64,000 nucleotides of DNA from contig NZ_JAGINT010000001.1 of NCBI RefSeq assembly GCF_017876295.1, positions 4,092,001-4,156,000 of the forward strand, written 5' to 3'. This document shows positions 23,355-32,005 of the stretch, in pieces. Positions within the stretch are counted from its first letter, which is position 1, and each line of letters starts with the position of its first letter. Both the position numbers and the translations under genes were made by a program. The notes under the pieces are model-generated. The model had not been told where the DNA came from and did not search any database. It saw only the letters and a list, made by a program, of their open reading frames with translations. The DNA is from Kribbella aluminosa (lineage in GTDB: Bacteria; Actinomycetota; Actinomycetes; Propionibacteriales; Kribbellaceae).

Positions 23355-23361
23355 GAGCGAG

Positions 23362-24450
23362 ATGGCTGACATACAACAGCAGGTCGCGATCGTCGGGTGC
23401 GGCATCATCGGCCGCACCCACGCCAAGGCCATCGCGGAACGGCCGGACGCGATCGTGACCGCCCTGGTGGACGGCGACGCCGCGGCCCGGGAGGCACTCC
23501 GTGCGCAACTGGTCGAGCTCGGCCAGCCGGAGCCGAAGGTGTACGACGACCTGCCCGCGGCGCTGAGTGGGTCGGACGTGTCCCTCGTCGCGATCTGCAC
23601 CCCGAGCGGTACGCACGCGGCGCTGGCCGAGCAGGCGCTGGAGCAGAAGAAGCACGTGGTGATCGAGAAGCCGCTGGACGTGGACCTGGTCCGCGCCCGC
23701 CGGCTCGGCGCCGCGGCCGACCGGGCCGGGAACCACGGCGTGGTGTCGTCGGTGATCAGCCAGCACCGGTTCGACGCCGGCAGCGCGGTGGTCAAGCAGG
23801 CGATCGACGCCGGGCGGTTCGGGCAGTTGACGTCGTCCGTCGCCACGGTCGCCTGGTGGCGCAGCGACGAGTACTACGCGTCCGCGGGCTGGCGTGGTAC
23901 GTGGGCACAGGACGGGGGCGGCGCGCTGATGAACCAGGGCGTGCACACCGTCGACCTGATGCTGTGGTTCATGGGCCGCCCGGTCACGATCCAGGCGCAG
24001 GCGCTGCGGGCGGCGCACCACGCGATCGAGGTCGAGGACACGGTGGTCGCGACGCTCACCTTCGAGAACGGCGCGGTCGGCACCCTGCACGCGACGACGG
24101 CGGCGTACCCCGGCGGGCGTACGCGCGTCGCGGTCCACGGCACCGAGGGCGGCGCCGAGATCGAGGACGACCGCCTCAGCCGCCTCAATCTGGACGGGGT
24201 GCAGGAGGATCAGCCTGTCGACGCGGGCGACCCGGGCGGCCACGGAGCGCAGTACGACGACATCCTGACCGCGATCGCCGACGGGAACGCACCGGCGATC
24301 ACGGTGCAGGACGCCATCGATGCGCTGGCGACGGTGCGGGCCGTCTACATCGCCTCCACCCTGCAGCGCCCGGTGAAGTTCATCGACGTACTGGAGGGCC
24401 GCTACGACGACGTCGACGTCTCCCGCGGCGTCGGCCTACCCCCGAGCTAA
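23362..24450 (+). CDS. Gfo/Idh/MocA family oxidoreductase
   Basis: A 362-residue NAD(P)-dependent sugar or inositol dehydrogenase-like enzyme. The Rossmann loop is VGCGIIGRTHAKAIAERPDAIV. VAICTPSGTHAALAEQALEQKKHVVIEKPLD contains the EKP motif with the conserved Lys. GTWAQDGGGALMNQGVHTVDLMLWFMG carries the family's substrate-side helix. Ribosome site GTAGGAG. It belongs to the sugar regulon on both sides of 24.5 kb and converges with the minus-strand operon on a hairpin. Likely oxidises a cytosolic sugar or sugar acid imported by the ABC system. Confidence 0.92.
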   Translation: MADIQQQVAIVGCGIIGRTHAKAIAERPDAIVTALVDGDAAAREALRAQLVELGQPEPKVYDDLPAALSGSDVSLVAICTPSGTHAALAEQALEQKKHVVIEKPLDVDLVRARRLGAAADRAGNHGVVSSVISQHRFDAGSAVVKQAIDAGRFGQLTSSVATVAWWRSDEYYASAGWRGTWAQDGGGALMNQGVHTVDLMLWFMGRPVTIQAQALRAAHHAIEVEDTVVATLTFENGAVGTLHATTAAYPGGRTRVAVHGTEGGAEIEDDRLSRLNLDGVQEDQPVDAGDPGGHGAQYDDILTAIADGNAPAITVQDAIDALATVRAVYIASTLQRPVKFIDVLEGRYDDVDVSRGVGLPPS

Positions 24451-24455
24451 AGGCA

Positions 24456-24503
24456 TTGCGTCCGAAGAAGTGTGGTCCAGAGACCTCACTTCTTCGGACG
24501 CAA
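24456..24503. terminator. Perfect 17-bp bidirectional hairpin
   Basis: TTGCGTCCGAAGAAGTG (24456-24472) pairs perfectly with CACTTCTTCGGACGCAA (24487-24503) around a 14-base loop. It is located six bases after the Gfo/Idh stop and before the 3' end of the convergent GNAT gene. An imperfectly spaced duplication of CGTGGTGGTCAGGT (24504-24517 and 24523-24536) follows, the second copy covering the GNAT stop codon. Confidence 0.85.
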
Positions 24504-24530
24504 CGTGGTGGTCAGGTCACACCGTGGTGG

Positions 24531-25088
24531 TCAGGTGCCGGGGTCGCGGTTGTTGAGGATGCGCTGGTAGAGGTTGCAGTCCTGCCAGTGGCCGTCGATG
24601 TGCAGGTACGTCGGCGCCATCCCGATCTGCTGGAACCCCGTGCGCTCCAGCACGCGCTGCGACGCGACGTTGCCGGTGAGAGTGCTGGCCTCGATGCGGT
24701 GAAGCTTCAACTCGGTATCGGCGATCTCGGCGACTGCCTCCACCGCGCGGGTGGCGAGGCCGCGGCCGATCGAATCGACGGACACACAGTAGCCGAGGCT
24801 TGCGCTGCGGAACGGGCCCGGAACCAGATCGCTCAGCGTGATCGCGCCGACGATCCGGTCCCCCGACGCGAGCACCCACGGCACCACCTGGCCGTTCTTG
24901 TACCGCTCGAGCTGGTAGTTCATCCGCTCGGTCTGACCCGCCGCGGTGAACCACTCCTCCGTACGCGCCGGCTCCCAGCGCCGGAGATGCTCCCGGCTCC
25001 GGGTCTGTGCGTCGGCCAGGGCGGGAGCGTCGTCGAGGGTCGCGATCCGGAGCTCGACCTCCGGCGTGAGCGGGCGGGGATCGATCAC
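24531..25088 (-). CDS. GNAT family acetyltransferase, RimJ/RimL-like
   Basis: A 185-residue enzyme with GTG start. VELRIATLDDAPALADAQ is the usual RimJ/L opening, LGYCVSVDSIGRGLATRAVEAVAEIADTELKLHRIEAST is the acetyl-CoA-binding core, and NVASQRVLERTGFQQIGMAP is the typical C-terminal turn. It is the last gene of the minus-strand operon, seven bases after the ROK gene. Relatives acetylate protein N-termini or small amines; here the substrate is unknown. Confidence 0.88.
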   Translation of the reverse strand: MIDPRPLTPEVELRIATLDDAPALADAQTRSREHLRRWEPARTEEWFTAAGQTERMNYQLERYKNGQVVPWVLASGDRIVGAITLSDLVPGPFRSASLGYCVSVDSIGRGLATRAVEAVAEIADTELKLHRIEASTLTGNVASQRVLERTGFQQIGMAPTYLHIDGHWQDCNLYQRILNNRDPGT

Positions 25089-25095
25089 TGTGCGA

Positions 25096-26355
25096 TCACT
25101 TGGGCAGCCTCCGTGCCTGACTCGATCCCGACACCCGAGGGGTGAACGCGTCGTGGAAGATCGTCGACGCCGCCCCGACCGCGGCCGCGTCCTTCTGCAG
25201 CATCGACTCCTCGACCCCGACCTGACGGGTCTCCCGCGCCAGCGGATGCGCGTTCACCGCCCGCCCGATCTCGGCCAGGAAGATCTCCGAGATCTCCTTC
25301 CCGAACGCCGGCCCGCCGAGCACCAGCAGATCGATGTCCAGCAGGTCGACGAGCCCGACGGCACCCTGCCCGATCACCCGCGCCACCTGCCGCACCGCCT
25401 TGACCGCCGCCTCGTTGCCGGCGGCAGCCGCGTGACAGACCGCCTTGTACCGCGTGGCCTCGTCGGTCGCGGCCGGATCCGTCTCGACGTACCCGTACTC
25501 CGCCGCGATCACCGGAAGCGACGCCGTCGGGTTGCATTCGCGGACCAGCCGCGGCCCGTTCTCGCCGTCCCACTCCCCCACCCGCAACGCCGCGACCTGC
25601 CCGAACTCCCCCGCGTTCGACGTACCGCCGCGATAGATCGCCCCGTTCAGGAACAGCCCGCTCCCGACGCCGGTGCCGAGGTACAGGTACGCGAAGTCCC
25701 GCGCCCGCGCCGACCTTCCGATCCAGCGCTCGCCGATCGCCGCCGCCGTACCGTCCTTCTCCACCAGCACCGGGTGGTTCAAGCGCTCCTGCAGCAACTG
25801 CCGGATCTTCAGCCCGCGCCAGGCCGGCTGCAACGGAAGCGCCAGCAGCGACCCGTCCGCGTCGATCGGCCCCGGGACCGCGACACCGACGCCGAGCATC
25901 GAGTCCAGGTCCACCTGGCTGATGCTCAACGCCGCGGTCACCGTCGCCGCGGTCAGATCCACCAGCTGCCCGGCCTCCAGATCCTCCGCCAGGTCGACGG
26001 TCTCCCGGCGGACGATCTTCCCGTCCAGGTCGACGACCGCGACGGTGAGCAGTTCGGGATCGACGTGGATCCCGACCGCGTGCGCAGCGTTCGAGCGCAG
26101 CCGCACCGGCGTACGCGGCTTGCCGAGCCGTTCCGCGCGCTCCTGCGCCTCCTCCACCAGCAGGCCCTGCTGGAGCAGGATGCGCAGGATCCGCGACACC
26201 GACTGCTGGGTGAGACCGGTACGGCGGGAGATCTCGGTCCGGCTGATGATGCCGGCCAGCCGGATCGTCTCGATGATCACGGCCTCGTTGAACGAGCCCA
26301 GGTCGTACTGGTTCGCGCCCGCGCGCCGCACCAGCCCTTCGAAGGAATCGCTCAT
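25096..26355 (-). CDS. ROK family transcriptional regulator
   Basis: A 419-residue ROK repressor. The N-terminal MarR-like helix-turn-helix is AGIISRTEISRRTGLTQQSVSRILRILLQQGLLVEE. The sugar-kinase-like ROK domain contains LGVGVAVPGPIDADGSLLALP, LVEKDGTAAAIGERW and YLYLGTGVGSGLFLNGAIYRGG. The usual zinc site is lost: the GE-x-GH His is Gln (AGEFGQV), and a CxCGxxGC cluster is replaced by RLVRECNP. It probably controls the identical promoters at 21519 and 31853 in response to a sugar ligand. Located within the regulated operon. Confidence 0.92.
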   Translation of the reverse strand: MSDSFEGLVRRAGANQYDLGSFNEAVIIETIRLAGIISRTEISRRTGLTQQSVSRILRILLQQGLLVEEAQERAERLGKPRTPVRLRSNAAHAVGIHVDPELLTVAVVDLDGKIVRRETVDLAEDLEAGQLVDLTAATVTAALSISQVDLDSMLGVGVAVPGPIDADGSLLALPLQPAWRGLKIRQLLQERLNHPVLVEKDGTAAAIGERWIGRSARARDFAYLYLGTGVGSGLFLNGAIYRGGTSNAGEFGQVAALRVGEWDGENGPRLVRECNPTASLPVIAAEYGYVETDPAATDEATRYKAVCHAAAAGNEAAVKAVRQVARVIGQGAVGLVDLLDIDLLVLGGPAFGKEISEIFLAEIGRAVNAHPLARETRQVGVEESMLQKDAAAVGAASTIFHDAFTPRVSGSSQARRLPK

Positions 26356-26421
26356 CTCCGCCTCCCCGTCTCGTCGCTGCCTGGCCGTGATCGTACTGCC
26401 GAACTACGGTGCCTACGGTGC

Positions 26422-27675
26422 TTACGGTGCTTCCAGGGCTCCGTCGATCCGCCGTACGCCGGCCGCCCACTCGTCGTGACCGGACAGCTCGGCCGGGTAC
26501 CGGGCCGCTGCCTCCAGGTCGACGTCGATACCCCAGCCGGGCGCGTCGTTCGGCCGCAGCCAGCCGTCCTCGATCCGCAGCGTGCCGGGGAACACCTCGT
26601 GCACCGCCTCGTCGTAGATGTGGCCCTCCTGGATGCCGAAGGCAACAGAAGTGACGTCGAGCGCGACGTTTGCCGCGGCTCCGACCGGCGAGGTGTCCCC
26701 AGGCCCGTGCCAGGCCGTCCGTACGCCCGAGATCTCGGCCAGATCGGCCAGCTTGCGAGCCGGGGTCAGACCGCCGATGTCCGAGACATGCGATCGAATG
26801 AAGTCGACACCGCCGTCCCGGATCAGCCGGACCGCGTCACCGAACGACGTCGTCAGCTCGCCGACGGCCAGCGGAACCGGCGAGGCGGCGCGCACCTCGG
26901 GCAGCCGGTCCCACAGCTCCGGCGCCAGCACGTCCTCGAGGAAGAACAACCGGTACGGCTCGAGCGAACGCGCCAGCAGCACCGCTTCCTTCGGCGTCAG
27001 CCGCGAGTGGACGTCGTGCAGCAGCTCGATGTTGTCCGGCAGCGCGTGCCGGGCCTCGGCGAACAGCTCCGGCGTCGTCCGCAGGTAGTCCCGCGCCGAC
27101 CAGCCGTTGTGGTACGGCGAATCCGGGTAGAGCGTCGGCACCCGCGGAGCGCCGTACCCGCCGCCGCCCGGCGTGGACATCTGCAGCCGGATGTGCCGCC
27201 AGCCCTGCGCGATCAGCTTCTGGGCGTGGTCGAGGGTGTCCTCGATCGTCTGACCGCTGGCGTGGATGTAGGTGTCCGCGGCCGCGCGCACCTTGCCGCC
27301 GAGCAGTTCGTACACCGGCATCCCGGCGCGCTTGCCGGCGATGTCCCAGAGCGCCTGGTCGATCCCGGAGATCGAGTTGTTGGTGACGGGTCCGCCACGC
27401 CAGTAGCCGGAGTACGACGCGAGTCGCGTGAGGTCGCCGATGTCGCCCGGGTAGCGGCCGACGAGCAGCCGCGCGAGGTGCTCGTCGACGAACGTCTGCA
27501 CCGCCTTCCAGCGCTGCGTGAACGTGGCACAGCCCAGCCCGTACAGGCCCGGCTCGGTGGTTTCGATCTTCACGACCACCAGCGGGATACCTTGCGGCGC
27601 CGTGACGATCGCCTTCACCTCACGGATCCGGAGGTCGTCGCGGACCGGCCACGGCTGGTCGAAGTTCGAGGGCAT
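26422..27675 (-). CDS. Mandelate racemase/enolase superfamily dehydratase (ManD/RspA-like)
   Basis: A 417-residue acid-sugar dehydratase. REVKAIVTAPQGIPLVVVKIETTEPGLYGLGCATFTQR is characteristic of the D-mannonate/D-gluconate dehydratase (ManD, RspA) group. Metal ligands appear in LLHDVHSRL (Asp), FFLEDVL (Glu) and VGELTTS (Glu), and AWHGPGD carries the barrel-end His. It follows the epimerase gene with no gap (TGAATG). It probably dehydrates an aldonate or uronate-derived acid to a 2-keto-3-deoxy product. The exact substrate cannot be read from the sequence. Confidence 0.9.
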   Translation of the reverse strand: MPSNFDQPWPVRDDLRIREVKAIVTAPQGIPLVVVKIETTEPGLYGLGCATFTQRWKAVQTFVDEHLARLLVGRYPGDIGDLTRLASYSGYWRGGPVTNNSISGIDQALWDIAGKRAGMPVYELLGGKVRAAADTYIHASGQTIEDTLDHAQKLIAQGWRHIRLQMSTPGGGGYGAPRVPTLYPDSPYHNGWSARDYLRTTPELFAEARHALPDNIELLHDVHSRLTPKEAVLLARSLEPYRLFFLEDVLAPELWDRLPEVRAASPVPLAVGELTTSFGDAVRLIRDGGVDFIRSHVSDIGGLTPARKLADLAEISGVRTAWHGPGDTSPVGAAANVALDVTSVAFGIQEGHIYDEAVHEVFPGTLRIEDGWLRPNDAPGWGIDVDLEAAARYPAELSGHDEWAAGVRRIDGALEAP

Positions 27676-28569
27676 TCAAAGCTCCAGGGAAAGGGGGAGG
27701 GGAAGGGGCAAAGTCGGTAGGTCCAGTTCGTGCCGGGCCTGGAAGCCCAGCATCGTGCGTACTGCGGTCAGGTCCATCGGCACCTCACGCCCGACGAACC
27801 GCCGCAGCCGCGGTACGTCGGGGGCGTACGCGTCCAGCAGGTCCTCGGTCGCGTACGGCGCACTACTGGTGCCGGCGGCAACGAAGAACGTGTGCGCCCC
27901 GGACAGCGGCGCGGTCAGTCCGAGCTCGACGACGTACGCCGCGTCGCGGGTGTCGAGGTACGTCCACGCCTCCCGCAGGCCGCTGACCGGATTCTCCTTG
28001 ACGTGCCCGGCCATCCGCTCGAGGGCGTCGGCCGAGTTCACGTGCGGGAACCGGAAGGCGACCACGTCGATCCCCCACCGCCGCCACGCCATCCGCGCGG
28101 TGTTCTCGTCGTTCTGCTTCGACAGCGAGTACCAGTCGCCGACGTCGCTCGGCGCCTTCTCGTCCCACGGGAAGTACGCCGGCCGGATCTCGTGCGGGTT
28201 GAACGGCACGCCGGTGGCGTTGATGCTGCTCGCGATCACCGCCCGGCCGATCCCCGACGCACCCGCCTGCGCGAGCACGTTGAACGTCGACACCACGTTG
28301 ATCGAGTAGACGTCGTACGGCGTGCCGGCCGACGGGTGCGGCAGCGCGGCCAGGTGGACGACGTACTCCGCACCCTCCAGGGCCCGCGCCACATCCGCCT
28401 CGGACCGGGTGTCGCCGATCAGCACCCGGTCCGCCTTCAGGTCCGGATGCGGCACGTTCGACAGGGCGGTCACCTTCGCACCCAGGGCGTTCAGGTGCTC
28501 GACCGTGACCAGCCCGATCCGGCCGGCTGCCCCCGTGACCAGCACCCGCCGGCCGTTCAGTTCACTCAC
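27676..28569 (-). CDS. NAD-dependent epimerase/dehydratase (uronate-dehydrogenase-like)
   Basis: A 297-residue extended SDR from a GTG overlapping the permease stop by four bases (GTGA). The nucleotide loop is VTGAAGRIG, and LIGDTRSEADV and YVVHLAALPHP follow. The catalytic Tyr-x-x-x-Lys is DWYSLSKQNDE. Length and VTGAAG opening resemble uronate dehydrogenases. With the ManD/RspA-like dehydratase next to it, oxidation of a uronate-type sugar followed by dehydration is a reasonable pathway, but this is inference. Confidence 0.88.
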   Translation of the reverse strand: MSELNGRRVLVTGAAGRIGLVTVEHLNALGAKVTALSNVPHPDLKADRVLIGDTRSEADVARALEGAEYVVHLAALPHPSAGTPYDVYSINVVSTFNVLAQAGASGIGRAVIASSINATGVPFNPHEIRPAYFPWDEKAPSDVGDWYSLSKQNDENTARMAWRRWGIDVVAFRFPHVNSADALERMAGHVKENPVSGLREAWTYLDTRDAAYVVELGLTAPLSGAHTFFVAAGTSSAPYATEDLLDAYAPDVPRLRRFVGREVPMDLTAVRTMLGFQARHELDLPTLPLPLPLSLEL

Positions 28570-29459
28570 TCTTTGATGCCTCCGGACATTCCGACGCCGC
28601 GCAGGAACTGCTTCTGGAACAACAAGAACAGCACCACAGGTATCAGAACCGCGAGGAACAGTGCGCTCATCTGCAGCGAGATCTCTGTGGTCTTCTGCAC
28701 CCGCGGCAGCGCGACCGAGATCGGCTGCAGGCGCGGATCCGGCAGCACCAGCAGCGGCCAGAGGTAATCCTTCCACGAACCGATCACGGTCAGCAGCGCG
28801 ACGACCCCGACGATCGGCTTCGACAGCGGCAGGATCAGCGCCGTGAACAGCCGCAGGTTGCTCGCCCCGTCGATCCGGGCCGCCTCGATCAGCTCCCGCG
28901 GGATCGAGTCGAAGTACCGCTTCATCACCAGGATGTTGAACGCGCCCGCGGCCTGCGGCAGCCAGACGGCCCAGAACGTGTTCTGCAGGCTGACGTGCAG
29001 CAGCGGCATGTCCAGCACGGTCATGTACAGCGGTACCAGCGAGATCACGCCGGGCAGGAACAGCGTCGCGAGGACCGCGCCGGTGACGACCGGGCCCCAC
29101 TTCGGGCGCAGGACGCTCAGCACGAACGCACCCGTCGTACAGACGAACAGCGTCGAGACCATCGAGCCGATGGCGATGAACGCGGTGTTGCCGAGGTACG
29201 CGCCGACCTGCACCCGGTTCCAGGCGTCCGGGATGTTCTTCAGCTGGATCCCCGACGGCCACAGCTGCATCGGGCCGCTGAGGATGTCCTGGCTGGTCGA
29301 GACGCCGGACTTCAGCAGCCAGAGCAGCGGACCGACGCCGGCGACCGCGACAGCGATGAAGATCAGTACCTGGATCACCGGCAGCCCGTACCGGACCGCA
29401 CCGCGCTGCCGGTCGGCGGTCGAGATGATTCCGCGTTCCCAAGAAGTGTCACCGTTCAT
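28566..29459 (-). CDS. Sugar ABC transporter permease, MalG type
   Basis: A 297-residue inner-membrane permease from an ATG at 29459 (MNGDTSWERG). It has six hydrophobic segments and the CUT1 EAA loop YFDSIPRELIEAARIDGASNLRLFTALILPLSKP, which docks on the ATPase. The C-terminus is FLLFQKQFLRGVGMSGGIKE, standard for MalG. It overlaps genes on both sides by four bases. No ATPase gene is in the operon, so a shared MsiK-type ATPase encoded elsewhere probably energises it. Confidence 0.93.
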   Translation of the reverse strand: MNGDTSWERGIISTADRQRGAVRYGLPVIQVLIFIAVAVAGVGPLLWLLKSGVSTSQDILSGPMQLWPSGIQLKNIPDAWNRVQVGAYLGNTAFIAIGSMVSTLFVCTTGAFVLSVLRPKWGPVVTGAVLATLFLPGVISLVPLYMTVLDMPLLHVSLQNTFWAVWLPQAAGAFNILVMKRYFDSIPRELIEAARIDGASNLRLFTALILPLSKPIVGVVALLTVIGSWKDYLWPLLVLPDPRLQPISVALPRVQKTTEISLQMSALFLAVLIPVVLFLLFQKQFLRGVGMSGGIKE

Positions 29460-30382
29460 GAGGTACTCCAGCGGCGAGTGACGAAGTGGTAGACGGCCGA
29501 CAGCACACACAGCACCAGGGCGAGCAGCACGCTCAGCGCGGTCGCCGCCCCGAAGTCACCGTTGATGAACGCGTACCGGTAGATCAGCAGCAGCACCGTG
29601 GTGGTCGCGTTGTCCGGGCCGCCGCCGGTGAACAGGAACGGCTCGGTGAACACCTGGAACGTCCCGATCAGCTGCAGCAGCATCATGATCAGGATGATGC
29701 CGCGGATCTGCGGCAGCGTGACGTGCCAGACCCGGCTCCAGATCCCGGCGCCGTCCAGTTCGGCGGCCTCGTACAGCTCGGTGCGGACACCGGTCAGCGC
29801 CGCCAGGTAGATGATCGACGTCGCACCGGCACCGGCCCAGGTCGCCTCCAGTACGATCGCCGGCATCGCCAGGGTCGGCGAGTTCAGCCAGGCGAACGGC
29901 CCGATCCCGAACCAGCCGAGGATCGCGTTGAACACACCTGCACCGCTCGGGTCGTAGAAGAACGTCCACAGCAGGATCGCGGCCACCGGTGGTACGACGG
30001 CCGGCAGGTACGAGAGCACGTTGTACAGCCAGCCCGCCTTGCGCAGCTCGCTGACGAAGACGGCGAGGAACAACGGCACGGGGAAACCGAAGACCAGCGC
30101 CAGGGCCGCGAAGTACAGGGTGTTCAGTGCAGCTTGCGGGAGCTGCGGGTCGGTCAGCACGTAGCTGAAGTTCGACCAGCCGACCCACTCGGGTGCCTGG
30201 ACGAGGTTGTTCTTCTGGAAACTCAGGACCAGGCCGCGGACGATCGGTCCCCAGGAGAAGTACAGGAAGATCAGTACCAGGGGCAGGGCGAAGAAGATCG
30301 CGCTCAGCCCGCCGGAGCGGTACCAGGTCATGACCGACCTGGTACTGCTCCGGCTCTGCTTGGGCGTACGTAGCTGGAACAT
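29456..30382 (-). CDS. Sugar ABC transporter permease, MalF type
   Basis: A 308-residue permease from ATG 30382 (MFQLRTPKQSRSS). Six or seven membrane segments, starting SAIFFALPLVLIFLYFSW. EAA loop GVRTELYEAAELDGAGIWSRVWHVTLPQIRG. FLFTGGGPDNATTTVLLLIY is the conserved MalF-family segment after it. Partner of the MalG-type permease (four-base overlap) and of the lipoprotein encoded four bases upstream. Confidence 0.93.
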   Translation of the reverse strand: MFQLRTPKQSRSSTRSVMTWYRSGGLSAIFFALPLVLIFLYFSWGPIVRGLVLSFQKNNLVQAPEWVGWSNFSYVLTDPQLPQAALNTLYFAALALVFGFPVPLFLAVFVSELRKAGWLYNVLSYLPAVVPPVAAILLWTFFYDPSGAGVFNAILGWFGIGPFAWLNSPTLAMPAIVLEATWAGAGATSIIYLAALTGVRTELYEAAELDGAGIWSRVWHVTLPQIRGIILIMMLLQLIGTFQVFTEPFLFTGGGPDNATTTVLLLIYRYAFINGDFGAATALSVLLALVLCVLSAVYHFVTRRWSTS

Positions 30383-30386
30383 CGGG

Positions 30387-31787
30387 CTACCGCGCCAGAC
30401 GCGCGTCGATCTTCGAGGCGGCATCGCTGACCAGCTTGTCGATGTCCACATCCTTCTTCGTCAGCACCTGCTGGACCACCGGGTCGAGCAGCGAATAGAC
30501 CTCCTGGCCCTTGTTCGACGGCTCCGGCAGCAGCTTCAGCGAGGTGGTCGAGTCGATGTAGCCCTGGAACTGCTTCACCGGGACGTTCACGTACGGCTCA
30601 CGCCACTTGTTGTACTGGTCGTACGTCGCCTGGCTGAGCGGGCTGATCCCGGGCCGGCCGACGAAGCCCTTGTCCGCGATCGAGTTCTTCGCGTCCGCGA
30701 CCGCGGAGGTCTCGTTCGTGTACTTGTCGAACTGGTCGAACTTGATCCACTTCAGCGCCGCGACGACCTCGTTCTTGGTCGCCTTCGGGCTGATCATCTT
30801 CAGCGAGCCGCCGGTCAGCGTGCCGTGCGGGCCGCCGTCCTGCGGCAGCGCGCCCTCGCCGAAGTCGGCGGGCTTCATGCCGAACTGCTTCACGCTCATG
30901 TCGTACGCGTCCGGCGCCTGCAGCACCATGCCGATCTTGCCGGCTGCGAAGTCCTGGCGGACCTCCTCCTGGTTGTACAGGAACCGGCTGCCCATCGAGT
31001 TGTCGGTCCAGCGCATGTCCTTGAGCAGCTGCAGCGCCTTCTTGGTCGGCGCGTCGTTGAACGTGCTCTTCTTGCCGTCCTGGCTCTCGATGCTGCCGCC
31101 CATGCTGTACGTCATCGTGGTCAGCATCCAGCCACCGGTGTTGTTGGTGGTCAGCTGCGCGTAGCCGGCCTTGCCGGTCTTGTCCGCGATCTGCTTGGCG
31201 TACTGCCGGACCTCGTCCCAGGTCGCCGGCGGCTTGTCCGGGTCCAGGCCGGCCTGCTTGAACAGGTTCCGGTTGTAGGCCAGGCCCACCGAGAACACGT
31301 CGACCGGTACGCCGTAGATCCGGCCCTTGTCGTCCTGGACGATCTTCAGGACGTTCGGGTTCAGGTCCTTGGTCAGGTCGACCAGCTTCAGCTCGTCGGT
31401 GATGTCCGGCAGCTGCTTGTTCGGGATCATGTTGGCCGGCTCGGTGAAGCTGATGTTCATCACCGTCGGCAGCGTGCCGCCCGCGACCTGCGCCTGGAAG
31501 GTCTGCGCCTGCCAGCTGGTCTCGGTCGACTTCACCGTGACGTTCGGGTACTTCGCCATGAAGTCCGTGACCTTCTGGTTGAAGGCCTTCAGATCGTTCG
31601 GCTTGTCCGGGGTGGGGCGATCCCCGATCATGATCGTGACCGGCGCCTTCTCGTCGATGCCACCACTGCCACCACTACCGCCGCTGCCGGACGCGTCGGG
31701 GGTGCCCTTCGCACAGCCCGCCGCCAGCAACAGCCCCGCCACTCCGAGGGCAGTCCCAAACCGGCCCCACCTGCTCGCAAACGTCAT
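30387..31787 (-). CDS. Extracellular sugar-binding lipoprotein of ABC transporter
   Basis: A 466-residue family-1 solute-binding protein. The signal peptide ends in the lipobox LLLAAGC, so the mature protein is lipid-anchored at Cys25. A Gly/Ser linker follows, then the two-lobed binding fold (VTIMIGDRPTPDKP, YGVPVDVFSVGLAYNRNLFKQAGLDPDKPPATWDEV, IGMVLQAPDAYDM). First gene of the minus-strand sugar operon, with GAGGAG upstream of the ATG. A 32-bp promoter/operator lies 66 bases before the start. Ligand not determinable. Confidence 0.94.
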   Translation of the reverse strand: MTFASRWGRFGTALGVAGLLLAAGCAKGTPDASGSGGSGGSGGIDEKAPVTIMIGDRPTPDKPNDLKAFNQKVTDFMAKYPNVTVKSTETSWQAQTFQAQVAGGTLPTVMNISFTEPANMIPNKQLPDITDELKLVDLTKDLNPNVLKIVQDDKGRIYGVPVDVFSVGLAYNRNLFKQAGLDPDKPPATWDEVRQYAKQIADKTGKAGYAQLTTNNTGGWMLTTMTYSMGGSIESQDGKKSTFNDAPTKKALQLLKDMRWTDNSMGSRFLYNQEEVRQDFAAGKIGMVLQAPDAYDMSVKQFGMKPADFGEGALPQDGGPHGTLTGGSLKMISPKATKNEVVAALKWIKFDQFDKYTNETSAVADAKNSIADKGFVGRPGISPLSQATYDQYNKWREPYVNVPVKQFQGYIDSTTSLKLLPEPSNKGQEVYSLLDPVVQQVLTKKDVDIDKLVSDAASKIDARLAR

Positions 31788-31852
31788 CGGAACTCCTCAG
31801 GTTTCCGGATGCCGCCGATGTGCTCTGAGCCACACACCGGCCAGGTCCCGAG

Positions 31853-31884
31853 TAAGTTAAACCAAGCGTGTTACTAACTCAAGA
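31853..31884 (-). promoter_or_regulatory. 32-bp promoter/operator, right copy
   Basis: Reading toward the solute-binding gene: TTGAGT (31882 to 31877), 17 bases, then TAACTT (31859 to 31854). All 32 bases equal those at 21519-21550. Identity extends beyond a simple -35/-10 pair and spans inverted AGTTA/TAACT half-sites, as expected for an operator covering the promoter. The likely ligand is the ROK protein encoded in the same operon. Confidence 0.75.
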
Positions 31885-31899
31885 CCTCGTCTCACTTGC

Positions 31900-31919
31900 T
31901 TGCGGTAACGCTTTCGCAA
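31900..31919. promoter_or_regulatory. LacI-like palindrome upstream of sugar promoter
   Basis: TTGCGGTAACGCTTTCGCAA has five-base perfect outer arms (TTGCG/CGCAA) and a central AACGCTT like LacI-family boxes. It sits 18 bases upstream of the -35 of the right promoter and is absent beside the left promoter. It may be a second control site, such as carbon catabolite control. Confidence 0.4.
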
Positions 31920-32005
31920 CGGGCCGCCGAAGTTCACCCCGGAATTGTGTGCAACTCGGCCACCGGCCTCCGACGTACCGGGTGACCGACCACGAAGGAG
32001 AGATC

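Noticed and set aside
24946..27720. 924-codon plus-strand frame across the ROK and dehydratase genes
   Set aside because: Arg/Asp/Leu-biased antisense shadow of two well-supported minus-strand genes; high-GC third positions keep it open.
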